64,000 nt of DNA from Streptomyces lavendofoliae (GTDB lineage Bacteria; Actinomycetota; Actinomycetes; Streptomycetales; Streptomycetaceae). The position numbers were made by a program, and so were the translations under genes. The notes under the pieces were generated by a model, which worked only from the letters and a program-made list of their open reading frames with translations, made no database searches and had not been told where the DNA came from. Location of the stretch: contig NZ_BMTP01000003.1 of assembly GCF_014649735.1 (NCBI RefSeq), forward strand, positions 62,001 through 126,000. The letters are read 5' to 3'. Positions 57,369 through 64,000 of the stretch are shown one piece after another. Within the stretch, counting starts at the first letter, position 1; each line of letters begins with the position of its first letter.

Positions 57369-57401
57369 CAACGATCGCCGGGCGCGGTGACGTGCCGGGC
57401 C

Positions 57402-57836
57402 CTATGCCGCCAAGGCTTCCGCCGCGGCGGTGGCGAAGCCGTGGTCCTGCTCCGGGGCGCCGCCGCCCACACCGATCGCGCCGACCAGGCGGCCGTCGCG
57501 GTGGACGGGGACGCCACCGGCGATGAAGAGGAGGGGGCGGTCGAGAGCGGTGGGCAGCGTGTGGAAGAGGCCGCCCGGCTGTACGGCGTCGACCAGATCC
57601 GCGGTCGGGGCGTTGAGCTGGAGGGCGGTGTACGCCTTCCGCGTGCTTGTCTCTCCGGCGATCAGTACGGCGCGGTCGTCCCGGCGGAAGGCCAGCAGGT
57701 GACCGCCCGCGTCCAGGACGGTGATGGCGACGGCCACACCGGCCGTCTCGGCGGCACGGCGGGCCGTTTCCACGAGGGCCTCGGCGTCCTGGATGGTCAG
57801 CGGGGCGACGGCGGTGGCGGTGGCGGTGGTGCTCAT
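57402..57836 (-). CDS. HbpS/GlcG-like (DUF336) protein
   Basis: 144 aa. N-terminal Thr/Ala repeat (TTATATAVA) from a slippage-prone GGTGGC run, then the DUF336 fold: AITVLDAGGHLLAFRRDD, GGVPVHRDGRLVGAIGVGG. Relatives include the redox/heme-binding HbpS of S. reticuli, but no signal peptide or hallmark heme residues can be assigned here, and GlcG-type proteins of unknown function fit as well. Followed by MFS efflux genes upstream in the same direction (66 bp). Confidence 0.83.
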   Translation of the reverse strand: MSTTATATAVAPLTIQDAEALVETARRAAETAGVAVAITVLDAGGHLLAFRRDDRAVLIAGETSTRKAYTALQLNAPTADLVDAVQPGGLFHTLPTALDRPLLFIAGGVPVHRDGRLVGAIGVGGGAPEQDHGFATAAAEALAA

Positions 57837-57900
57837 ACGGGTTCTCCTTGGTGTGCGAGCGGTACGTAGGCGGTACTGGGGTGCGGGGTCGGCGGGTGCG

Positions 57901-59115
57901 TCAGCCCTGGGACACCGGAACCACGGCCTTCTCGGACGCGGCCCCGGCGACGACGCGGCTTCGGCGCCCGGCGTCCCGGCGCTCCAGAGCGCTGGAGAGG
58001 ACGGCGAGGACCAGCGCGGACGCGGCGAGCGCGGCACCGACCCAGTTGGGCGCCGTGAAGCCCAGTCCGGCGGCGATGACGAGGCCGCCGAGCCAGGACG
58101 CCAGTGAGTTGCCCAGGTTGAAGGCGCCGATGTTCACGGCGGAGGCAAGGGTGGGGGCGCCGGACGCCTGGTCCAGGACGCGCTTCTGCAGGGGCGGCAC
58201 GGTCGCGAAGCCCAGGGCGCCGATCAGGGTGAGAGTCACGGCTGCGGCGGCCTTGTCGTGAGCGGTGAAGGTGAACAGGGCCAGGACCAGGGCGAGCGCG
58301 GTCAGCGACACGTACAGCAACGGCATCAGCGCGCGGTCGGCGAACGCGCCGCCGATCAGGTTGCCGCCGACCATGCCGAGGCCGAAGAGGACCAGCAGCC
58401 AGGTGACGGAGCCGGCGGAGTAGCCCGCGACGTCGGTCATCATCGGGGTGATGTAGGTGATCGCGGCGAACACTCCCCCGAAGCCGAGAATCGTCATCGC
58501 CATGGCGAGCAGGACCTGCACGTTGCGGAAGGCCGCGATCTCGTGTCGCAGTCGCACCCCCTCGGGCCTGGGCTGCTCGGGTACGAGCTTGGCGACGCCG
58601 AGCAGGCCCAGCACACCGAGCGCGGCGACCAGGAAGAACGTGGTACGCCAGCCGGCGCTCTGACCGATAAAGGTGCCGAGCGGCACGCCGACGACATTGG
58701 CGACGGTCAGGCCGGTGAACATCATCGCGATCGCTCCGGCCTTCTTCTCGGGGGCGACCAGGTCGGCGGCGACGACCGAGCCGATGCCGAAGAAGGCGCC
58801 ATGGGCGAACGAGGCCACTACGCGGCCCGCGAGCATGACCCCGAAGGCCGGCGCGGCGGCGGAGAGCACGTTGCCCGCGATGAACAGCACCATCAGCAGC
58901 ATGAGCATCCGCTTGCGGGAGATCCGCGTACCGAGGGCGGTCATCAGCGGGGCGCCGAGGACCACACCGAGGCCATAGCCGGTGACGAGCAGACCGGCGG
59001 TGGGGATGGACACCTGGAAGTCCGCGGCCACCTCGGGCAGCAGGCCCATGATCACGAATTCGGTCGTCCCGATACCGAAGGCCCCGATGGCGAGGGCCAG
59101 AAGCGCGAGGGGCAT
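57901..59115 (-). CDS. MFS drug-efflux transporter (DHA1, AraJ/YdhP-like)
   Basis: 404 aa, twelve membrane helices. Family start LALAIGAFGIGTTEFVIMGLLP and motif A-like GAPLMTALGTRISRKRML. Extrudes drugs or arabinose-like sugars; substrate unknown. ATG 59115 has GGAAGG 8 nt upstream (GTG 59124 rejected). Divergent from a MarR gene, a common regulator-pump pairing. Confidence 0.9.
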   Translation of the reverse strand: MPLALLALAIGAFGIGTTEFVIMGLLPEVAADFQVSIPTAGLLVTGYGLGVVLGAPLMTALGTRISRKRMLMLLMVLFIAGNVLSAAAPAFGVMLAGRVVASFAHGAFFGIGSVVAADLVAPEKKAGAIAMMFTGLTVANVVGVPLGTFIGQSAGWRTTFFLVAALGVLGLLGVAKLVPEQPRPEGVRLRHEIAAFRNVQVLLAMAMTILGFGGVFAAITYITPMMTDVAGYSAGSVTWLLVLFGLGMVGGNLIGGAFADRALMPLLYVSLTALALVLALFTFTAHDKAAAAVTLTLIGALGFATVPPLQKRVLDQASGAPTLASAVNIGAFNLGNSLASWLGGLVIAAGLGFTAPNWVGAALAASALVLAVLSSALERRDAGRRSRVVAGAASEKAVVPVSQG

Positions 59116-59167
59116 GGAATGCACCTTCCAGAAGATTGCGTCTGCGCCTTACAGGCGTCGACAATAG

Positions 59168-59190
59168 TTGCAGACGCTGGTTAATTGCAA
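59168..59190. promoter_or_regulatory. candidate MarR operator
   Basis: TTGCA-N13-TGCAA dyad within an AT-rich patch (TTAATTGCAA) between the divergent MFS and MarR genes, near the probable promoters of both. Confidence 0.5.
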
Positions 59191-59255
59191 GCGCGGGCTA
59201 TTGCGCGCGTCGTCTATCCTGGTGGCAAGCCGCTCCGGGACCGAGGAGAGATCCC

Positions 59256-59717
59256 ATGACCGCCACAGATCCGGCACTCACCGCCCTCTCGCAGGGCTGG
59301 TGCGCTCTCTCTCTGCTTCACGGCAGGATCGAGGCCCACATCGAGCGCGCACTGGAGGCCGGGCACGGCCTGAGCGTGCGCGAGTTCTCCCTGCTGGACG
59401 TCCTCAGCCGACAGCACAGCGGGCCCGGCGGCCACCTCCAGATGAAGCAGGTGGCCGACGCGGTCGTCCTGAGCCAGAGCGCCACCACCCGGCTCGTCAC
59501 CCGCCTCGAGGACCGCGGCCTGCTCACGCGCTACCTCTGCGACACCGACCGACGCGGCATCTACACCGATGTCACGGAAGCCGGCCTCGCCCTGCTCACC
59601 GAGGCCCGGCCCACCAATGACGCCGCCCTTCGGGAAGCCCTCGACGAGGCCGCGAAGAACCCGGAGCTCGCCCCGCTCGTGAGGGCGGTCGAGGAACTGC
59701 ACGTACCGGTGGGCTGA
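59256..59717 (+). CDS. MarR-family transcriptional regulator
   Basis: 153 aa. Winged helix with MKQVADAVVLSQSATTRLVTRLEDRGLLTR and the wing LCDTDRRGIYTDVTEAG. GAGGAGAG 5 nt before the ATG. Predicted to repress the divergent MFS pump and itself. No redox-type Cys sensor stands out, so a small-molecule ligand is more likely. Confidence 0.92.
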   Translation: MTATDPALTALSQGWCALSLLHGRIEAHIERALEAGHGLSVREFSLLDVLSRQHSGPGGHLQMKQVADAVVLSQSATTRLVTRLEDRGLLTRYLCDTDRRGIYTDVTEAGLALLTEARPTNDAALREALDEAAKNPELAPLVRAVEELHVPVG

Positions 59718-59755
59718 CCTTCCCCGGCGGGCGCCCTGGACATAGCCTGCGGTCT

Positions 59756-60208
59756 ATGAGCGATCTTGAGATCAGGCCCGCGGCCCTCGCCGACATTCCC
59801 GCGATCGTGGCCATGCTTGCCGACGACCCCCTCGGGGCACAGCGCGAGTCGCCCGACGACCTCACTCCGTACACGGCCGCTTTCCGTCGACTGGCGGCCG
59901 ACCCTCACCAGCACCTGGTCGTCGCCCTACGGGCGGAGCGGGTCGTCGGGACGCTTCAGCTCACCATCGTCCCCGGACTGTCACGGCGCGGCGCGACCCG
60001 GTCGGTCATCGAGGGGGTCCGCGTCCACGCCGACGAGCGGGGCAGTGGCCTCGGCACGCAGCTCATCGAGTGGGCAGTCGCCCAGTCGAGGCGCGAGCAC
60101 TGCCAGTTGGTCCAACTGACCTCCGACGCCACGCGTACCGACGCGCACCGCTTCTACGAGCGGCTCGGCTTCGAGGCCTCCCACGTGGGTTTCAAGATGG
60201 TCCTGTGA
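59756..60208 (+). CDS. GNAT-family N-acetyltransferase
   Basis: 150 aa. Acetyl-CoA site VRVHADERGSGLGTQLIEWAV (R/Q-x-x-G-x-G/A) and the following ARTDAHRFYERLGF. Begins MSDLEIRPAALADIPAIV. TAGCCT ends 7 nt before the ATG, as at serS, so a leaderless message is likely. Substrate unknown; 38 bp after the MarR gene. Confidence 0.9.
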   Translation: MSDLEIRPAALADIPAIVAMLADDPLGAQRESPDDLTPYTAAFRRLAADPHQHLVVALRAERVVGTLQLTIVPGLSRRGATRSVIEGVRVHADERGSGLGTQLIEWAVAQSRREHCQLVQLTSDATRTDAHRFYERLGFEASHVGFKMVL

Positions 60209-60222
60209 CGGCCATGACCCAC

Positions 60223-60249
60223 ACGGTCGGCGAGACCCCCGCCGACCGT
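60223..60249 (+). terminator. hairpin after the GNAT gene, overlapping parS
   Basis: ACGGTCGGC / GCCGACCGT (60223-60231, 60241-60249) followed by TTTC. The last two bases are the first bases of the parS site. Confidence 0.7.
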
Positions 60250-60261
60250 TTCACGTGAAAC
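60248..60261. other. parS centromere site
   Basis: Perfect GTTTCACGTGAAAC between the convergent GNAT and serine hydrolase genes. Confidence 0.92.
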
Positions 60262-60273
60262 ATCCGTCCTGGG

Positions 60274-61650
60274 TCAGAGCCCGCGCCAACCCGCCGGGTC
60301 GACACCACCCGGCACCGCGTCACCCGGCTGGTACGGCTCGCGCGTGAAAGCGAACGACCCGAGGTCGAGGTGGCTCACCGAGCCGTCCCCGCGCCGCACC
60401 ACCCGCAGGGTCTCTCCGGTGTAGTAGCCGTCCAGCCCCGTCCAGGTCCCGTCCGCCTCCGCACGGAAGCGGGAGGCGCGCCCCTGCCCTCGCAACGGGC
60501 ACAACTCCACACCCCCGCCCCCGAGAACCCGCAGGCCGTAGGCGTACGTGCCCCAGTACCAGGGACCGGTCAGCTCCAGGAGGGCCGGATCGATGCCGGG
60601 CAGCGGGCGCCAGGGCTCGGGGATACGCGGCTCCGCGTCGGCGACGATCCGTACGAGGTCGGTGGCGATCACGCCGGGTGCCGGCCCGGACGTGGCATTG
60701 GCCAGGACGACCGCGGCGACCCCGTCCTCCACGCTCACCCACAGCCCGGCGAGGAACCCCGGCAGGGAGCCGGAGTGGCCCACCAGGGTCCGTCCACCCC
60801 GCCGTACCAACTGCAACCCGAGCCCGTAACCGCTGTCCCAGTCACCGGCCTCCGGGGGTACGGCCGGGGTGCGCATCTCCCGCAGCGTCTCGGCACGCAG
60901 TACCCGCTCGTCGCCCTCGGTCAGGAAGACGGCGAACCGGCACAGGTCCGAGGCGGTCGACCACAGCTGGCCCGCCGACGCCATCAGTCCCAGGTCCTCG
61001 GCCGGTTCCGGCAACATCACATCGGCCCACGGATGCACCGCCCAGCCCCCGGCATGCGGGGCGACGGGCCGGGTGGTCGTACGTGTCAGTCCGAGAGGAT
61101 CGAGGATCTCGGCCTGCAGCGCCTGCTCCCAGCTCACCCCGCGTACCGCCTCGATCAGCGAACCCAGCAGTGTGTAGCCGGTGTTGGAGTAGTGGTGGAG
61201 ACGGCCCGCCGGATGCAGCGCCGGCTTCTCACCGAGCACATCGGCCAGTTCCGGGCGCAGCGACCCCGGAGTCCGCTCCCACCACGGCGCCGGGGATTCG
61301 GCGGCCAGCCCCGCACTGTGCCCGAGCAGCTGGGCGACCGTCACCTCGCCGACCCCCGTCCCGGGCAGGTGCTTCTCCAGTGGGTCGTTCAGGTCCAGCA
61401 GGCCCTCGTCCCGCAACCGCATCACCAGGACGGCGGTGAACGGCTTGGTGATGGATCCGATCCGGTACTGCGTGTCGGCGTCCGGGACGTGCCCGTCGAC
61501 GCAACTGCGCCCGCCCTCCCACAGCACCCTGCCGTCCCTGGCGACCGCGCCGACGAGCGAGGGCACCCGCCCTTCGGCCTGCGCGGTGGCCACCCGGTGC
61601 AGCAGGGCACGCGCGGTACCGGGAAGAAGGTCTTCGAAAGATGAGGTCAT
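60274..61650 (-). CDS. beta-lactamase-related serine hydrolase (class C / PBP4* type)
   Basis: 458 aa. Active site SITK (Ser-x-x-Lys) near residue 68, Tyr-x-Asn in HHYSNTGYTLLG, and HSG in LVGHSGSLPG in place of KTG. No signal peptide, so cytosolic esterase or peptidase activity is more likely than beta-lactam resistance. A C-terminal lipocalin-like extension of about 100 aa follows. ATG 61650. Confidence 0.88.
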   Translation of the reverse strand: MTSSFEDLLPGTARALLHRVATAQAEGRVPSLVGAVARDGRVLWEGGRSCVDGHVPDADTQYRIGSITKPFTAVLVMRLRDEGLLDLNDPLEKHLPGTGVGEVTVAQLLGHSAGLAAESPAPWWERTPGSLRPELADVLGEKPALHPAGRLHHYSNTGYTLLGSLIEAVRGVSWEQALQAEILDPLGLTRTTTRPVAPHAGGWAVHPWADVMLPEPAEDLGLMASAGQLWSTASDLCRFAVFLTEGDERVLRAETLREMRTPAVPPEAGDWDSGYGLGLQLVRRGGRTLVGHSGSLPGFLAGLWVSVEDGVAAVVLANATSGPAPGVIATDLVRIVADAEPRIPEPWRPLPGIDPALLELTGPWYWGTYAYGLRVLGGGGVELCPLRGQGRASRFRAEADGTWTGLDGYYTGETLRVVRRGDGSVSHLDLGSFAFTREPYQPGDAVPGGVDPAGWRGL

Positions 61651-61753
61651 GCCCCAGGTGTATCCGCCAGGGACCGGCACCGTCGACCGCGTTCGGCCGC
61701 CGCCGCCCTCCGACAGCCGCACGATGTGGCCGGCGGCCTCCAGGGCGTCCCCC

Positions 61754-62848
61754 TCACACCCGGCCGACCGGCATGACCAGAGTGGTGAAGCTGCCCTGGT
61801 CCGCGGAGCGCACCATGACCGGCTGCGTCGGCGAGGAACTCTCCAGCAGGACGTCCGGCCCCACCGCCGCCTCGAGCGCTCCGAGGAGCACCTCCGGGTC
61901 GAACGCGATGTCCAGCGGCGGCCCCGGGCAGACGGCGCGCAGGACGGTGCTCCCCGCTCCGCTGCCGGAGAGCACCAGCCGCTGCTCCTCCGCGCGCAGG
62001 GCGATGGCCGGCTTCCCGCAATGGGCGGCCACCGCATCGAGGAGATCCGTCCGGCCGGTGATCACCCGGTGCGCGACCGGGGGTAGCGCGTCCAGGACCC
62101 ATCGGTACTCCGGGAAGGTCCCGTCGGTGACCGCCAGAGCGCGCGTCCCGCCGCCGCCGAGGACCCGGATGCCCCGGTCGTCGCTCTCAAGGGTGATCTC
62201 GGCCTCGCGCAGAGCCCAGGACGCGAGGTCCCGCATCTCCGTGACGTCCACGAGCACCTGACGGGACCGTCCCTCGGCAGCTGCGGCACTCAGCACCCGG
62301 ACCGCGAGGCGGAAGCGGTCCGTGGCCACCAGCCGCACCTCATGACCGTCGAGTTCGAGCAGTACGCAGCCGAGCTCGGGGAACTCCCCCCGTGCCCCGC
62401 CGGCCACGGCCGGGGCCACCTGCCGTACCGCGCCGGCGAACTCCGCTCCCCCGACCCGGGCCCGCGTCCGCCCCGTCTCCGGTCCGCTCGCCGCACCCCC
62501 GGCCGCGCCGTGCAGATCCCGCAGCACGCTGTCGACAGCCGCCTGGGCCGCCGCGGCCATATCGCGGCTCCGGAGGGCGTGGTTCTCCAGCACCGCGCGG
62601 GCCTCATCGGGGCCGCCGTCGAGCACCGCCACGACGTCCACCAGCGGCAGACCCGCTTCCCGCAAGCGCCGCACCAGTCCGGCCCGGACTTCCTGACCCG
62701 GCTCGTAGAAGCGGTAGCCGGTCGCGTCATCGATGTGGGCGGGCCGCAGCACACCGCAGTCGTCGTAGAACCGCAGGGCACTCGGCGCCAGCCCCACCCG
62801 GCGCGCGAAGGCACCGATGGTCAACCGCGCTTCGGTCGTCTCGTCCAT
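61754..62848 (-). CDS. MerR-type DNA-binding domain fused to DNA polymerase III beta-clamp-like domains
   Basis: 364 aa. Residues 8-75 are a MerR winged helix (LTIGAFARRVGLAPSALRFYDDCGVL, GYRFYEPGQ) with a helical linker to about 130. Residues 130-364 match DnaN: LLELDGHEVRLVATDRFRLAVR, DGTFPEYRWVL, IAFDPEVLLGALEAA and the C-terminal LVMPVGRV. About two of the three clamp domains are present. The combination occurs in other actinobacteria under generic names, function unknown to me. Its promoter has MerR-type geometry and the message may be leaderless. It precedes dnaB's 3' end on the same strand. Confidence 0.85.
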   Translation of the reverse strand: MDETTEARLTIGAFARRVGLAPSALRFYDDCGVLRPAHIDDATGYRFYEPGQEVRAGLVRRLREAGLPLVDVVAVLDGGPDEARAVLENHALRSRDMAAAAQAAVDSVLRDLHGAAGGAASGPETGRTRARVGGAEFAGAVRQVAPAVAGGARGEFPELGCVLLELDGHEVRLVATDRFRLAVRVLSAAAAEGRSRQVLVDVTEMRDLASWALREAEITLESDDRGIRVLGGGGTRALAVTDGTFPEYRWVLDALPPVAHRVITGRTDLLDAVAAHCGKPAIALRAEEQRLVLSGSGAGSTVLRAVCPGPPLDIAFDPEVLLGALEAAVGPDVLLESSSPTQPVMVRSADQGSFTTLVMPVGRV

Positions 62849-62855
62849 GGCCGCG

Positions 62856-62886
62856 ATTGTCGGCCTTCGACCAACATGAAGGTCAA
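62856..62886 (-). promoter_or_regulatory. MerR-type promoter with 19-bp spacer
   Basis: On the minus strand -35 TTGACC (62881-62886) and -10 GACAAT (62856-62861) are exactly 19 bp apart. A perfect CCTTC-N9-GAAGG dyad (62864-62882) fills the spacer. Transcription would begin at about the ATG (62848). Confidence 0.7.
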
Positions 62887-62899
62887 AACTCCGCAGGGA

Positions 62900-64000
62900 T
62901 CAGGTCTGCGCCATGTCGACGAAGCGCGAGTAGTGGCCCTGGAAGGCGACCGTGATGGTCGCCGTCGGGCCGTTACGGTGCTTCGCCACGATCAGGTCCG
63001 CCTCGCCCGCACGGGGCGACTCCTTCTCGTACGCGTCCTCGCGGTGCAGCAGGATGACCATGTCGGCGTCCTGCTCGATGGAGCCTGACTCACGGAGGTC
63101 CGAGACCATCGGCTTCTTGTCGGTCCGCTGCTCGGGGCCACGGTTCAGCTGCGACAGGGCGATGACCGGGAGCTCCAGCTCCTTGGCCAGCAGCTTCAGG
63201 TTTCGCGACATGTCCGACACCTCCTGCTGTCGGCTCTCGGCTCGCTTGGAGCCGCCGGACTGCATCAGTTGGAGGTAGTCGATGACGACGAGCTTGAGGT
63301 TGTTGCGCTGCTTGAGCCGGCGGCACTTGGCCCGGATCTCCATCATCGACAGGTTCGGGGAGTCGTCGATGTAGAGCGGGGCCTGTGACACGTCCGGCAT
63401 GCGGCGGGCCAGCCGGGTCCAGTCCTCGTCCGTCATCGTGCCCGACCGCATGTGGTGCAGTGCCACGCGGGCCTCCGCCGACAGAAGGCGCATGGCGATC
63501 TCGTTGCGCCCCATCTCCAGGGAGAAGATGACGCTCGGCAGGTTGTTCTTGATCGATGCCGCACGCGCGAAGTCCAGCGCCAGCGTCGACTTGCCCATGG
63601 CGGGACGGGCGGCGATGACGATCATCTGGCCGGGGTGCAGGCCGTTCGTCAGGGAGTCGAAGTCCGTGAAGCCCGTCGGTACGCCGGTCATCTCGCCGCT
63701 GCGCGAGCCGATCGCCTCGATCTCGTCGAGAGCGCCCTCCATGATGTCGCCGAGCGGGAGGTAGTCCTCGCTCGTGCGCTGCTCGGTGACCGCGTAGATC
63801 TCCGCCTGGGCCGAGTTGACGATCTCGTCGACGTCGCCGTCGGCCGCGTATCCCATCTGTGTGATCTTGGTGCCGGCCTGGACGAGCCGCCGGAGGACCG
63901 CCCGCTCGTGGACGATCTCGGCGTAGTACGAGGCGTTCGCCGCGGTCGGCACCGACTGGACGAGGGTGTGCAGGTAGGAGGCGCCGCCCACCCGGTTGAT
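62900..64000 (-). CDS. dnaB: replicative DNA helicase DnaB, 5' end beyond the window
   Basis: The last 366 residues or so are in the window; the frame runs through position 64000. RecA-like motor with Walker A ARPAMGKSTLAL, Walker B VVIDYLQLM, and the FSLEMGRNEIAMRLLS and SQLNRGPEQR motifs. Part of the N-terminal primase-interaction domain and linker (about the first 100 visible residues) precede the motor. No intein interrupts the P-loop. Unwinds DNA at the fork, 5' to 3' on the lagging strand. Confidence 0.96.
   Translation of the reverse strand: MNRVGGASYLHTLVQSVPTAANASYYAEIVHERAVLRRLVQAGTKITQMGYAADGDVDEIVNSAQAEIYAVTEQRTSEDYLPLGDIMEGALDEIEAIGSRSGEMTGVPTGFTDFDSLTNGLHPGQMIVIAARPAMGKSTLALDFARAASIKNNLPSVIFSLEMGRNEIAMRLLSAEARVALHHMRSGTMTDEDWTRLARRMPDVSQAPLYIDDSPNLSMMEIRAKCRRLKQRNNLKLVVIDYLQLMQSGGSKRAESRQQEVSDMSRNLKLLAKELELPVIALSQLNRGPEQRTDKKPMVSDLRESGSIEQDADMVILLHREDAYEKESPRAGEADLIVAKHRNGPTATITVAFQGHYSRFVDMAQT

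Noticed and set aside
60274..61650. Beta-lactam resistance gene
   Set aside because: SxxK and YxN are present but there is no signal peptide and HSG replaces KTG; relatives are mostly esterases or peptidases.

Overview
This window is high-GC actinobacterial chromosome, almost certainly Streptomyces. The signs are very strong third-position GC, GTG/TTG starts, the sporulation pair ssgA/ssgR, a fused cydDC, several 14-bp parS palindromes (GTTTCACGTGAAAC) and a dnaB end at the right edge. The gene order (dnaB ... ssgR-ssgA ... thiC ... hisC, cydABCD ... serS-pheA-dtpA) matches, from memory, the origin-proximal core of S. coelicolor between about SCO3911 and SCO3970. The region is therefore probably core chromosome near oriC. 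I see no prophage, integrative element, complete IS, rRNA, tRNA or CRISPR array.

Layout. 1-7 kb: SEC-C/DUF5926 protein, secreted Gly/Pro-rich protein, orphan prim-pol domain protein, a GAF-PP2C protein with a substituted metal-site residue, a Xaa-Pro aminopeptidase and an RsbW-like kinase. 7-13 kb: an extracytoplasmic copper-handling cluster (membrane protein, YcnI, Sco, PCuAC, CopC-CopD, Tat-exported DyP peroxidase). 13-20.6 kb: pheA, serS, a HAD phosphatase, lpd with a divergent FadR-type regulator, and an MFS exporter. 20.6-24.2 kb: four-gene operon encoding two ABC-2 exporters. 24.7-31.6 kb: hydrolase-SDR fusion, MerR regulator, kptA, F420-type oxidoreductase, second HAD phosphatase and an M23 peptidase. 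31.6-39.8 kb: an orphan DevS-like heme sensor kinase beside cydDC-cydB-cydA, with a perfect Rex operator upstream of cydA. 39.8-49 kb: cyclophilin-like protein, aminotransferase (hisC type), LacI regulator, PPP-type phosphatase, membrane protein, thiC under a TPP riboswitch, and a YibE/F protein. 49-53 kb: ssgA-ssgR, small membrane proteins, a cupin and a Cys/Met-metabolism PLP enzyme. 53-60 kb: LysR, Nudix, a probable MITE, a globin-reductase, a HAD pseudogene, an HbpS/GlcG-like protein, an MFS-MarR pair and a GNAT. 60-64 kb: a serine hydrolase, a MerR/DNA-clamp fusion and the 3' part of dnaB.

Themes. (1) Respiration and redox: the copper cluster supports cytochrome oxidase assembly, while Rex-controlled cydABCD supplies the alternative bd oxidase, with a heme-type sensor kinase next to it. 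(2) Chromosome biology: four perfect parS sites and one near-perfect one, two groups of DnaA boxes, dnaB, and a MerR regulator fused to a beta-sliding-clamp fold. (3) Morphological control: ssgA/ssgR with a good dyad between them.

The observations I find most worth following are the MerR-clamp fusion with its own 19-bp-spacer promoter, the two extra-oriC DnaA-box groups, the Rex/DevS-like arrangement at cyd, the degenerate PP2C, and the MITE that overlaps the Nudix stop codon.
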